Of a DNA stretch of 64,000 nucleotides, positions 32,394 to 40,392 are shown in pieces. The number at the start of each line of letters is the position of its first letter. Within the stretch, counting starts at the first letter, position 1. Both the position numbers and the translations under genes were made by a program. Source of the stretch: Uliginosibacterium flavum (GTDB lineage: Bacteria > Pseudomonadota > Gammaproteobacteria > Burkholderiales > Rhodocyclaceae); NCBI RefSeq assembly GCF_040566545.1, contig NZ_JBEWZI010000003.1:289576-353575 (forward strand), given 5' to 3'. The notes under the pieces are model-generated. The model was given only the letters and a program-made list of their open reading frames with translations, was not told the DNA's origin and did not search any database.

Positions 32394-34772
32394 TCAAATC
32401 TCATCCAGCAAATCCCGCACCTTGCGCATCGTCGTCAGCAGCGGCAGCCAGCGCCACAGGACGATGATCAGCCCCACGCCCAGCGCGATGGTCAGCACGC
32501 TGCGGCCAAACCAGATCGGCAGCAGGAACAGCGCCAGGAAATAAGCACCCAGCACCTCCTGACTGAACCAGCCGGAGCTGATCGCGGCGCGCTCGGCATG
32601 GTCATCGACATGCGTTTGCAGGCGATTGGCGAGCGATTCCGTACGCCCGAGGCGTTTGCGCAAGGCCTGCCAGTCGCTGCGGCTGTCGCCCTGGCTGCGC
32701 ACTCGGGCCAGCAGCCGATCCAGATCGGCCAGATCGCTGGCGAGCCCTTCACGCACCGTGGTCGTGAAGAAACGATGGTTCGCGTGCTGGCGCAGGCGGC
32801 CGAGGATTTCGCTGGTTTCACGCGTCACGCCCTGCAGCTCCGCGGCGTCCTGCTCGCGCTGCGCCTGTTCGAACTGCTGCGCCCGTGCGGTCGCCTTGCG
32901 CGCGTCCGGCAGCAGGCCTTCGAGGACCAGCAGATCGGTGCTATCCAGCGTGCGCGTATCGCCCAGCTCAGCTAGCCAGGGCGACTGACTGGCGAGTTGC
33001 GCGACTTCCGTGGCAAGCTGATCGCGCAGGCGCGCCGCCCAGCCCCGGTCGTAAATCAGCGCCAGCATGCGCGGCAGCAGCGTCATCAGGGTCGGCTGCA
33101 AAGGCTCGCTGCCATATAGCGCCTCTTCCACGCTTTGCAGGCCGAGGCCGTTGTGCGCGCGCGCCACATCCTTGAGCCAGCTCATGCGCGCCTTCCAGCG
33201 CGCGGCGAAGGCGTCGCAGGCGCCGTACCAGCGCTTCGCCAGATCCGTGAGTTCCGGATGACCGGCTTTCACATAGGCGTCCAGCACGCGTTCCTGATAG
33301 ATCTCGACCAGCCAGCGCCCGGCGGCCTGATCGCCCTTGAGCGCCTGTGCCGCACGATTGAGAATGGCGCGCGGCTCGATGTTCTCGCCACGCCATACCG
33401 GTGGAATGCCGGGGGCCAGATGCAAGATCAGCTGCAGCAGCTGCATGTCCGGCGTCAGCTGACGCTCGTGTTGCAGATCGTGCAGCAGGCGCACGGTGTT
33501 CTGATCTTTCTGCGCATCGCGGAACCAGGCGCGCAGCTGACCATTCAGCAGATCGCTGACGCCCGCCAGCCAGTTGCGGCTCAGCGCGATGCCGAGCTGC
33601 TCCGGCGACTGACAGATGTCTTTACCCAGATGATAGGGCGCGGCACCAGCCAGCCCCGGCTGTTGCTCAACCGGCTCCACTAGCATTGGGTCATACGCCA
33701 GCCAGCGTTTGAGTTCGGCTTGGCCCCAGCGCCGGCGCGGGTCGCGCAGCAGCAGGCCCCGCAGCAGCTTGCGCAGATTGGGGTCGTCGATGGCGCCGAG
33801 TTCGATGCTACGCGTGCTCAGATGATGCAGGATCACCGCATCGGACAAGCCCGCGAACGGGTGCGTGCCCTGCGCCGCCTCCAGCAGGATCATGCCCAGC
33901 GCCCAGTAATCGGCCTTGGCATCGATCACGCCGGAGAGACTCTCGGGCGCGGCATACAGCAGGGTACGCGCCATGCCGGTGAAGCACTGCGTAGCCTCCA
34001 GCACCGAGGCGATGCCGAAATCGGTCAGCACCAGATCCAGCGGCGCTTCGCAGCGCACCAGCACGTTTTCCGGCTTCAGATCGCGGTGCACGATGCCCTG
34101 GGCATGGGTGGCGGCCAGCGCCTGTGCCAGTTCGCTGACCACAGTCTGGAATACTTCGGGCGGCAGTCGCCCGGCCTGCAGGCGATCACGCAGCGAGCCG
34201 AAGGCGCAATACTCCATCACCTCCCAGGCGTGGCCGCCGCCGACGCCAGCCTCAAACACCCGCACGCAGCTGCGCGGATCAATCTTGGCGAGGCGCGCCT
34301 GCACCTCGCTCTTGGGCAGAATGCCAGCGCGATACAGCTTGGCCACCACCGGCGCGCCGCCGCCCAGCGGCTCCACCAGCAGGATTTCCGCTTCCGAGCC
34401 GCGCGAGGGGAAAGGCCGCAGAATGCGATAACGCCCGGCCAGCTGCGGCGGCAAACTGATCAGGCTGGCGTGGCTGATTTCGGCGGGCGCGGGGCTGCCC
34501 AGCGGGCGATTGCAATAGACGCAGGTTTCGCTGTCAGCCGCGTTGGGCTGACCGCAATCCTCAAAGGGACACAAACGCGTTGCCGCGTCGCTGCGGGTGG
34601 CGACTTCCGCTGGCGCTTCGGCCAGCACCGGCGCAGCCGCCGCCGTGCGCACCAGATCCACCCCTGCCAGCAGCGCCCCGCAGGCACAACGCATCACCTC
34701 CGGCGGATTGGCTATGCCGCAGCTGGGGCAAGGGCGGTGGTATTCGGCAGATGGGGTAAGCTCAGTCGTCAT
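32394..34772 (-). CDS. Membrane-anchored Ser/Thr protein kinase with two N-terminal zinc ribbons
   Basis: A 792-residue protein. Two zinc ribbons come first: Cys15/18/29/31 and Cys68/73/84/87. The kinase domain (~113-380) has ATP-Lys145 (VVAKLY), HRDLKPEN (Asp231), DFG (251-253) and APE-like YAAPESL; its Gly-rich loop is poor (SRGSEAEI). A long helical region (~400-730) contains coiled-coil stretches. Two hydrophobic helices near the C-terminus (~740-785) would anchor it with the kinase in the cytoplasm. The frame is open 101 codons further upstream, but that part is family 6 repeat; the start at 34772 begins just before the first ribbon. Same strand as the radical-SAM, AAA+ and helical genes. 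Confidence 0.9.
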   Translation of the reverse strand: MTTELTPSAEYHRPCPSCGIANPPEVMRCACGALLAGVDLVRTAAAAPVLAEAPAEVATRSDAATRLCPFEDCGQPNAADSETCVYCNRPLGSPAPAEISHASLISLPPQLAGRYRILRPFPSRGSEAEILLVEPLGGGAPVVAKLYRAGILPKSEVQARLAKIDPRSCVRVFEAGVGGGHAWEVMEYCAFGSLRDRLQAGRLPPEVFQTVVSELAQALAATHAQGIVHRDLKPENVLVRCEAPLDLVLTDFGIASVLEATQCFTGMARTLLYAAPESLSGVIDAKADYWALGMILLEAAQGTHPFAGLSDAVILHHLSTRSIELGAIDDPNLRKLLRGLLLRDPRRRWGQAELKRWLAYDPMLVEPVEQQPGLAGAAPYHLGKDICQSPEQLGIALSRNWLAGVSDLLNGQLRAWFRDAQKDQNTVRLLHDLQHERQLTPDMQLLQLILHLAPGIPPVWRGENIEPRAILNRAAQALKGDQAAGRWLVEIYQERVLDAYVKAGHPELTDLAKRWYGACDAFAARWKARMSWLKDVARAHNGLGLQSVEEALYGSEPLQPTLMTLLPRMLALIYDRGWAARLRDQLATEVAQLASQSPWLAELGDTRTLDSTDLLVLEGLLPDARKATARAQQFEQAQREQDAAELQGVTRETSEILGRLRQHANHRFFTTTVREGLASDLADLDRLLARVRSQGDSRSDWQALRKRLGRTESLANRLQTHVDDHAERAAISSGWFSQEVLGAYFLALFLLPIWFGRSVLTIALGVGLIIVLWRWLPLLTTMRKVRDLLDEI

Positions 34773-34852
34773 GTGCATATTGTCGCCCAAGGCCGGCATT
34801 TCGTCGAAGATGCACTGATGTCCGCAACAAACTCGGAGCTCGCAGAGATCGG
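34773..34852. other. 5' region of the kinase gene
   Basis: About 80 bases between the kinase start and family 6 copy C. The promoter must lie here or inside the repeat. Confidence 0.4.
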
Positions 34853-35067
34853 CCTGAGCATTCCCTCCCCTTTTAAGGGGCGAAGCAAGGAATTCGGGAG
34901 GTACGCCTCCCGCTTGCGTAGCCGGCCGACAGTGCAATCCCGGCAGTGGGGCGCAGAGCGCGGGCGAGGGTGGGGGTAAATGCGTCAAACCGGGGACACG
35001 CCTTGTTGAGCGAAATAACCCCCATCCCAGCCTTCCCCCTGAGAGGGGGAAGGAGCCGTTTTGGGCA
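34853..35067. repeat. Composite hairpin repeat (family 6), copy C
   Basis: Opposite orientation to A and B. About 70 extra bases lie in the hairpin that begins CATTCCCTCCCCTTTTAAGGG. It ends CCTTCCCCCTGAGAGGGGGAAGG, and it runs into the kinase upstream region. Confidence 0.8.
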
Positions 35068-35098
35068 AGACCCATGGTGGGTCACTTGCGAACCAACA

Positions 35099-35135
35099 TG
35101 CCTGAAGAGCCGCACCAGTGGCCGCTCTACAGGCA
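35099..35135. repeat. Family 2 palindromic repeat
   Basis: TGCCTGAAGAGCCGC…GGCCGCTCTACAGGCA, 37 bases. Confidence 0.7.
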
Positions 35136-35153
35136 CCCTCTACCACCCAATCC

Positions 35154-35249
35154 CGTCATTCTCGCGGAGCCTGCCCCCGGCTTGAACGGGGAGCGGGAAT
35201 CCAGTGGCATTTCGCAAGACACTGGATTCCCGCCTACGCGGGAACGACG
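35154..35249. repeat. CGTCATTCTCGCG…CGCGGGAACGACG inverted repeat (family 3), copy 2
   Basis: A longer and less regular relative of 16151-16222, sharing GGGAATCCAGTG…ACTGGATTCCCGCC and the terminal GCGGGAACGAC. Confidence 0.7.
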
Positions 35250-35340
35250 GCCAAAAACATGGCGTCCGGAACTCGCCCGCCCGGAACTCACCGCCGCCAC
35301 GAAGCCTCATCAAAACCAATCCCCTGCTCCGCGCAAAGCC

Positions 35341-35423
35341 GTAGGGTGGGTTCGGAGCGTAGCGACAACCCACCGCCGCACTTGGCACGCCTCACGGTGG
35401 GTTGCTTCGCGAACCCACCCTAC
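35341..35423. repeat. GTAGGGTGGG REP doublet, GGGTTCG variant
   Basis: Outer ends GTAGGGTGGGTTCG and CGAACCCACCCTAC, inner CAACCCACCGC/CGGTGGGTTG. It lies at the 3' end of the radical-SAM gene. Confidence 0.85.
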
Positions 35424-35427
35424 TTGT

Positions 35428-36084
35428 TCACTGCCGCCAAGAAACCTCATCAAAGCCAATCCCCTGCTCTGCGCATCGCGCTTCCAGCGCGGCCATGTCG
35501 CCGCGGCCGGGGATGCCGATGTACCAGACGCGGCCCTGATCCACGCTGGCCTGGATCTGCTTGTTGTCCGCCGTCACCGCCTGATCAATGAACGCCGCAT
35601 AGCGCGCCGCGCCGCGCGGGCTCAGGGTGATCAGTTTCTGATTGGTCGAGCCGCGCCAGACATGGGTCAGCGGCAGCGCGTCGGCATAGGGTTCGGGGAT
35701 CAACGCATCGAGTTTGGGCAGGATCGCGGCGTGGCGTTTTTCCAGCGTCGCCAGCGGATAGCCGCTGTAGCACAGGATGTCGAAATCCAGCCCGGCGCTG
35801 CTGCGCCAGTGCGCCAGCGCATCCAGCAGCGCGGCCAGCGCCTTGGGCTGGTCGAAAGGCTCGCCACCCGAAATCGTCACCCCATCAAACCCGTCCTTGC
35901 CCACCGCGCGACACCAGCTGAGCAGGCGCGCCACCGTCATGTCGCGGCCCGGATCACGCGCCCAGGTGTCCTGCGACACGCAGCCCTTGCACTGAATCGT
36001 GCAGCCCTGCAGCCACAGGCCAATGCGCCGGCCGGGGCCGAGCACGGTGACGGGGAAGTGGGCTTTGTTGAGGGAGATTTTCAT
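35428..36084 (-). CDS. Small radical-SAM protein (4Fe-4S single-cluster, NrdG/activase-like)
   Basis: A 218-residue protein. The cluster motif C-x3-C-x2-C is CTIQCKGC (near residue 28) in the activase-like context RIGLWLQGC…CVSQDTW; the SAM-binding GGE is in TISGGEPFDQ. It has only the core barrel, with no SPASM or auxiliary cluster, as in glycyl-radical activases. No glycyl-radical enzyme is nearby, so its target is unknown. The C-terminal part (AFIDQAVTADNKQIQASVDQGRVWYIGIPGRGD) is an extension I cannot place. A half REP lies just before its start, so its promoter is probably inside or upstream of that repeat. Confidence 0.85.
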   Translation of the reverse strand: MKISLNKAHFPVTVLGPGRRIGLWLQGCTIQCKGCVSQDTWARDPGRDMTVARLLSWCRAVGKDGFDGVTISGGEPFDQPKALAALLDALAHWRSSAGLDFDILCYSGYPLATLEKRHAAILPKLDALIPEPYADALPLTHVWRGSTNQKLITLSPRGAARYAAFIDQAVTADNKQIQASVDQGRVWYIGIPGRGDMAALEARCAEQGIGFDEVSWRQ

Positions 36085-36094
36085 GGGGAAAATT

Positions 36095-36160
36095 GTAGGG
36101 TGGGTTAGCCGCAGGCGTAAGCCACGCGGTAATGTTCAGCGCGGGTCAACCACCCGCCTT
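36095..36160. repeat. Degenerate GTAGGGTGGG REP
   Basis: GTAGGGTGGGTTAGCCGCAG… with GCGGGTCAACCACCCGCC. One arm is recognisable and the other eroded. It lies 10 bases upstream of the radical-SAM start. Confidence 0.6.
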
Positions 36161-36180
36161 ATGAGGCTACGCATTCCGGG

Positions 36181-36690
36181 TTACGGCCTTTCCTTGAGAT
36201 CATCTGAAGATAGCGAAGACTGAGCCTCGTGCTGCTCCACATACGCTTGCGCCCAATGCCGCCACCTGCGGCAAGAGAGTTGCTTTCTTCTTCGCTCCTT
36301 GACAGCATTTTTCCTAAGACATCGTATTTTATTAACCCAATCAAAATACTTTAGATACTTCGAAACGGCCTTGGCAGCGATGTAGGGATCTGGCGCCGAA
36401 CAAAGAGATTTTGCGTATTGATATGTAACTTCATGATCTCCACGCTCGTAATAGGTTTGTGCTGCAATACGAATTGCTTCGAAGTCATGAGGTTCTACTT
36501 CCAAAGTTCGAATTGCGTACGGCAATGCTTGCTCAAACTTACCGTTTCGCCAGTACACATCTGCCAAAATCCAAAGGGAGAAAACATCGCGCGGATTGTT
36601 TTTAAGAACAGAATTGCAGAGCACATCAATCCTATCCACTCTGTTATGGCGATTAGCAATACCTACCTGCAGAACTTTAAAAATGTTCAT
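36181..36690 (-). CDS. Small TPR-containing protein
   Basis: A 169-residue lower-GC protein. Residues ~30-105 form two to three TPR-like helices pairs (NPRDVFSLWILADVYWRNGKFEQALPYAIRTLEVEPHDFEAIRIAAQTYYERGD). A strongly basic C-terminus (RKNAVKERRRKQLSCRRWRHW) follows. TPR units bind partner proteins. I chose the ATG at 36690 (MNIFKVLQ); an in-frame ATG at 36714 exists. It lies between the radical-SAM and AAA+ genes on their strand, but its base composition and flanking REPs suggest it arrived separately. Confidence 0.7.
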   Translation of the reverse strand: MNIFKVLQVGIANRHNRVDRIDVLCNSVLKNNPRDVFSLWILADVYWRNGKFEQALPYAIRTLEVEPHDFEAIRIAAQTYYERGDHEVTYQYAKSLCSAPDPYIAAKAVSKYLKYFDWVNKIRCLRKNAVKERRRKQLSCRRWRHWAQAYVEQHEAQSSLSSDDLKERP

Positions 36691-36725
36691 TTTGGCACCA
36701 TCGTGATGAGCCACGTAGTCAAAGA

Positions 36726-36803
36726 GGGCAGGCTCGGTGAGCCCACGTTTTGTGTCAATGGCATCTGATCATACGCCGCGTGGGCACACCGTGCCCACCC
36801 TAC
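36726..36803. repeat. REP doublet, inverted relative to the RAYT-flanking copies
   Basis: GGCTCGGTGAGCCCACG … CGTGGGCACACCGTGCCCAC with CCTAC: the reverse complement of the RAYT-type doublet, left outer end decayed. Confidence 0.85.
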
Positions 36804-36859
36804 AAATGCCGCATCCGAGCCGATTGCACGCATTCCGCATGCGTCAACAAATCCACTCT

Positions 36860-38695
36860 TCAAGAAAGCTCCAGCCGCAAACTCACCACCTTCTCTTCCT
36901 CGCTGATTCCGGCGACCAGCACGCGCTGCTTGCCTTCCAGATCGTGTTCAAACAGCGCACGCGAGAGCGGGTTGATGAAGCCAGATTCGAGGGCGTTGCC
37001 GATGCCGCGCCCGCCGTTGGACAGGTCGCGCGTGCAGTTGCCGAGCAAGGTGGCGCGCACTTCGGCGGGCAGGGCGAGCTGGAGCTTGAGTTCTTCGGCG
37101 ATGCGGTGGGCAACGTTCTTCAGCATGCCGTCGAAGATGCGTTCGGCGACTTCGGCGGCGATGAAGTCGAAGACGACGATGTTGTCGCCGATGCGGTTGA
37201 GGATCTCGGGGCGTGACAGACGGTATTTGAAGTAGTCGCCAATCGCACCGCGCACCTTGCTCTCGACCAGATCGTAGGCGTCGCCGGGGCGCACGTTCTG
37301 CACGCGCTGGCCTTGTTCGTTCTCGACGTAGATACCCAGATTGGATGTGAAGACGAGGATGGTTTCGGAGAAGTAGGCGGTGTCGCCGCGTCCGTCGGTG
37401 AGGCGACCGTCTTCGAGGATCTGCAGGAATTTGTCGAGGATGCGCGGGTGGGCTTTTTCGATTTCGTCGAAGAGCACGACCGAGAAAGGCTTCTCGCGCA
37501 CCGCGTTGGTCAGCTCGCCACCGGCATCAAAGCCGATGTAGCCGGGCGGCGCGCCGAGCAGGCGGGCGCTGCTGTGTTCCTCGGCGAATTCGCTCATGTC
37601 GAAGCGGATGTAGGCGCGTTCATCGCCGAAGACCAATTGGGTAAGCGTCTTGGCCAGTTCGGTCTTACCGACGCCGGTGGGCCCGGCGAAGAACAGCACA
37701 CCGCGCGGGCGGCTGTTGCCGGCACGGGCGTGGGCGCCGGTCATGCCCATGACCGAGCGCTTGAGGATGTCCAGCGTCTTGACCACGGCGCGGCGCTGGC
37801 CCTTGACGCGTTCTTCGATGAAGCCCTGCGCATCGCGGATGCGGCTGCGCAGATAGTCCTTGCGCCAGGGGTTGTCGAGCGCACCGACCTTGTAGCAGCG
37901 CACCGCGTCGTCGATGGCGGCGAGGCCCAGCGCCTGCCGGCTGGCGAGTTCGGTGATGTCGGCCAGCGCCGAGAGCGTCATGCCTTCGGTGCCTTCGGCA
38001 AAGCGCTGGATCAGCTTGCTGCGGGTGGCGGCGTCAGCCTCGGCATGGCCGGCGAACAGCGGCGCAAGCTGGAGCGCAGCGGCGGCGCGGGTCTCGAAAT
38101 CGGGGCGCGAGATGATCAGGCTGGCGACGCGTTCGCTATCCAGCGCGAACCAGGACGGCAGATCCTGCGGGCGATTGAGTAGCCACAGGATCGGGTTGAA
38201 GAGCAGCGGCCCGCCATCCTTTGGCACCACAGCGGCGGCGTTGAGCGAGAGCTTTTCGGCGGCGACGAAGAAACGGTGTTCGGCTTCCGACAGGTGATCG
38301 GCCTGACGCGTCAGGCGCGAGGCGAAATCGACCAGCAAGGCGCAACGCGCTTCACGCTGACCGACGAGATTCTTCATCACGCCCGTGAGGGTTTCGAGGC
38401 TGACGAGCTGGCTGCCGTTGGCGAGTTTCAGATCGAACAAGCGCTCGGCCAGCTCGCGCGATTCGACTTCGTTCGGATACACGCGCAGGCCATCGACCGG
38501 GTCATACACCAGCAGGCAACGATAGCCCTGCGCCTTGAGCTTCTCCCACAGCGCACGCAGCAGCGGCACCAGACTCGGGCTGCCAGCCAGCGGCACAAGG
38601 AAGCTGTCGCGGATGTTGCCGGAGATGACGAACTGCGAGCGGATCGCCAGCAGACGTTGCAGATCGGAAAGCCAGCGCGGTTCGGTGTAGGACAT
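36860..38695 (-). CDS. Clp-type AAA+ ATPase with degenerate first AAA module
   Basis: A 611-residue ATPase. Residues ~1-290 look like a AAA module without a Walker A (it starts RWLSDLQRLLAIRSQFVISGNIRDSF, and has VDFASRLT as a relic of Walker B). Residues ~300-611 are a ClpA/ClpB-D2-like module with Walker A GPTGVGKT (338-345), Walker B VVLFDEIEKAH, pore-like GAPPGYIGFDAGG, sensor 1 VFTSNLG and a C-terminal small domain. No ClpP-binding loop of the IGF type is evident, so I infer remodelling rather than proteolysis. Such ATPases are found beside kinase and radical-SAM genes; here they lie on the same strand. Confidence 0.9.
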   Translation of the reverse strand: MSYTEPRWLSDLQRLLAIRSQFVISGNIRDSFLVPLAGSPSLVPLLRALWEKLKAQGYRCLLVYDPVDGLRVYPNEVESRELAERLFDLKLANGSQLVSLETLTGVMKNLVGQREARCALLVDFASRLTRQADHLSEAEHRFFVAAEKLSLNAAAVVPKDGGPLLFNPILWLLNRPQDLPSWFALDSERVASLIISRPDFETRAAAALQLAPLFAGHAEADAATRSKLIQRFAEGTEGMTLSALADITELASRQALGLAAIDDAVRCYKVGALDNPWRKDYLRSRIRDAQGFIEERVKGQRRAVVKTLDILKRSVMGMTGAHARAGNSRPRGVLFFAGPTGVGKTELAKTLTQLVFGDERAYIRFDMSEFAEEHSSARLLGAPPGYIGFDAGGELTNAVREKPFSVVLFDEIEKAHPRILDKFLQILEDGRLTDGRGDTAYFSETILVFTSNLGIYVENEQGQRVQNVRPGDAYDLVESKVRGAIGDYFKYRLSRPEILNRIGDNIVVFDFIAAEVAERIFDGMLKNVAHRIAEELKLQLALPAEVRATLLGNCTRDLSNGGRGIGNALESGFINPLSRALFEHDLEGKQRVLVAGISEEEKVVSLRLELS

Positions 38696-38732
38696 CGGGG
38701 TTTCCTGAAGTTTGATTCAGTTGCTGAATTGA

Positions 38733-38769
38733 ATGCCTGAAGAGCCGCGCTGCTGGCCGTTCTTCAGGC
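38733..38769. repeat. Family 2 palindromic repeat
   Basis: ATGCCTGAAGAGCCGCG…GGCCGTTCTTCAGGCT; nearly the same as 39028-39064. Confidence 0.75.
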
Positions 38770-38872
38770 TGGTGTTAATCTCAAAATATCGCTTTGAACA
38801 ATCACGCCATGCTTCAACGGCTTTGTAGATCCCACGTTGAAGAGCAAGCCTCCCTTGCGCTGAAGTCGGTAG

Positions 38873-39008
38873 GCCCGAACATTCCCTCCCTCTTTAAGAG
38901 GGAGGGCGAGGGAGGGGGTAAAAACGTCAAACCAGGGAAATGCCTTGTTGGACGTGACAACCCCCATCCCAGCCTTCCCCCTGAAAAGGGGAAGGAGCCG
39001 TTCGGGCA
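38873..39008. repeat. Composite hairpin repeat (family 6), copy D
   Basis: CCGAACATTCCCTCCCTCTT hairpin, GGGGGTAAAAACGTCAAACC, GCCTTGTTGGACGTGACAAC, CCCCATCCCAGCC, then a CTTCCCCCTGAAAAGGGGAAG hairpin. It has no internal insertions, so A and C are longer derivatives. Confidence 0.85.
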
Positions 39009-39027
39009 CGGCTTCGTGATTTCCGTG

Positions 39028-39064
39028 GCACGCACGCCTGAAGAACCGCGATGCTGGCCGTTCT
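39028..39064. repeat. Family 2 palindromic repeat
   Basis: CGCCTGAAGAACCGCG…GGCCGTTCTTCAGGCA. With 38733-38769 it flanks family 6 copy D. Confidence 0.75.
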
Positions 39065-39075
39065 TCAGGCAGCCT

Positions 39076-40155
39076 TCACTTACTCGGCAAACTCCGGGCC
39101 TGCGGCGCGGCGCTCCGCCTGCCTTCCTCTTCCTCGCCAAAACGCGGCAGCTTGCTGCGCTCGACGAGTTGCACCGGCAGGTCGCCGGGCTCGACACGAC
39201 GCGTCACGTTGAACATCACACCTTTGGCTTCCAGCGCAGAGATCAGCGCCGGGAATTCGGAACACCAGCGATCTTCGGCGAGGTGATCGGCCACACTGCG
39301 GGCGTTGTTGCCTTCGTCCACGGCACGGATGACATTGAAGTTGGCGCCCATTTTCTTGAAGTCCAGGCGCATGCGGACCATGTAATCGCCCCAGCCGGGG
39401 CGGCTGAAATGCACCACGCCGCCTTCCACGTACAAGGTGTGGGCCACGCTTTCCAGCGCGTAGCCCAGATCCTTCAGCGACTGTTCGATGACCACTGCCG
39501 TGGCTTCGTGCACCGCGCGTTCCTGCTCGGCGCGCAGGTGCTGCTGCACGCGCAGGCGCAATTCGCTGGCAAGCAGATCGGCTCGCTCGCCAGGCAGGCA
39601 GGCGTCGAACTCCTGCGCCAGCGCAGCCAGCTCGGCCGGCACTTCGCCCAGATGCGCCATGCGGGCCAGCAAGCGGGTGGAAGGCGTGCGCGCCGCTTCG
39701 TCCGGCAGGTGCATGAATTCACTCAGCGCCTCGCCCAGCCCGGCTGTGTCGGCGCTGCGCTGGCCGGCTTCGGTCAGCAGGATGTTCTGCAACTCGGCGC
39801 CTAGCGATTCCAGCGCCCGCACATAGGCAGCCAGACTGGCCTGATCCGTGGCCTGCGGGCGCACCGGCTGGCTGGCGGTGATGCGCTCGCCGGCGCCCAG
39901 ACACGCCCCCAGACTGGCGAGCTGCGCCAGCCTGGTTTCAGCCTCGGTGGCGGCTTGTTCGAGTGCCGCCGTGCCTTGTTGCGAGGCTTGGGCTTGCGCG
40001 TCGGCACGTTCACGCCGGTCGCCGGCATGCTGGGCGTGCAGCCGATCGGCTTCCGCGTAACCGGCAGCAACGGCCTGCCCGGCGCGAATCGCGGCAGCGG
40101 CCAGCAAGGTGACAAAGGGATCTGCGGTGATGCCAACGGTAATCGGGCTGCTCAT
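39076..40155 (-). CDS. Uncharacterised helical protein, first gene of the kinase/AAA+ block
   Basis: A 359-residue protein that I do not recognise. It begins MSSPITVGITADPFVTLLAAAAIRAGQAVAAGYAEADRL. Then come long Ala/Glu/Gln-rich helices with coiled-coil character (residues ~35-130) and a helical middle. A more globular C-terminal domain (~245-340) carries LYVEGGVVHFSRPGWGDYMVRMRLDFKKMGANFNVIRA and FPALISALEAKGVMFNVTRRVEPGDLPVQLVE. The N-terminus has mild hydrophobicity but no cleavable signal. It precedes the AAA+ gene on the same strand, separated by a repeat cluster. A structural or adaptor role beside the ATPase is plausible only by position. Confidence 0.75.
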   Translation of the reverse strand: MSSPITVGITADPFVTLLAAAAIRAGQAVAAGYAEADRLHAQHAGDRRERADAQAQASQQGTAALEQAATEAETRLAQLASLGACLGAGERITASQPVRPQATDQASLAAYVRALESLGAELQNILLTEAGQRSADTAGLGEALSEFMHLPDEAARTPSTRLLARMAHLGEVPAELAALAQEFDACLPGERADLLASELRLRVQQHLRAEQERAVHEATAVVIEQSLKDLGYALESVAHTLYVEGGVVHFSRPGWGDYMVRMRLDFKKMGANFNVIRAVDEGNNARSVADHLAEDRWCSEFPALISALEAKGVMFNVTRRVEPGDLPVQLVERSKLPRFGEEEEGRRSAAPQARSLPSK

Positions 40156-40284
40156 GGCGAGTTCCGGTGATCGGGGGTGGCGTGCAAGACCAGAATCATA
40201 CTGCCAAGTCGCTGACATACCGATAAGCCCGGACGGGCGCAGCGCGCAAGTGCATTGCCGCAGAACCGCACGGGGCGGTCTTCT

Positions 40285-40332
40285 GCAAGCAGGCTGCCTG
40301 CACAGGCAAACCCCGCGCGGCTCTGCAGGCAG
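40285..40332. repeat. Family 2 palindromic repeat
   Basis: TCTGCAAGCAGGCTGCCTGC…GCGCGGCTCTGCAGGCAG. Confidence 0.65.
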
Positions 40333-40340
40333 CGCCCAGA

Positions 40341-40372
40341 AAAAAGCCCATCCCGACGGGATGGGCCTTTTC
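40341..40372 (-). terminator. Terminator after the NHL-repeat gene
   Basis: GCCCATCCC/GGGATGGGC stem with A-run and T-run on its two sides, so it can work on either strand. The minus-strand gene stops 20 bases away. Confidence 0.85.
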
Positions 40373-40392
40373 AATCTCAAAACACGCGGCGT

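Noticed and set aside
33720..34979. 419-codon plus-strand frame over the kinase gene
   Set aside because: Antisense shadow with shadow composition, and it runs into a repeat.
34773..35075. 101-residue N-terminal extension of the kinase
   Set aside because: Derived from the family 6 repeat; no known domain.
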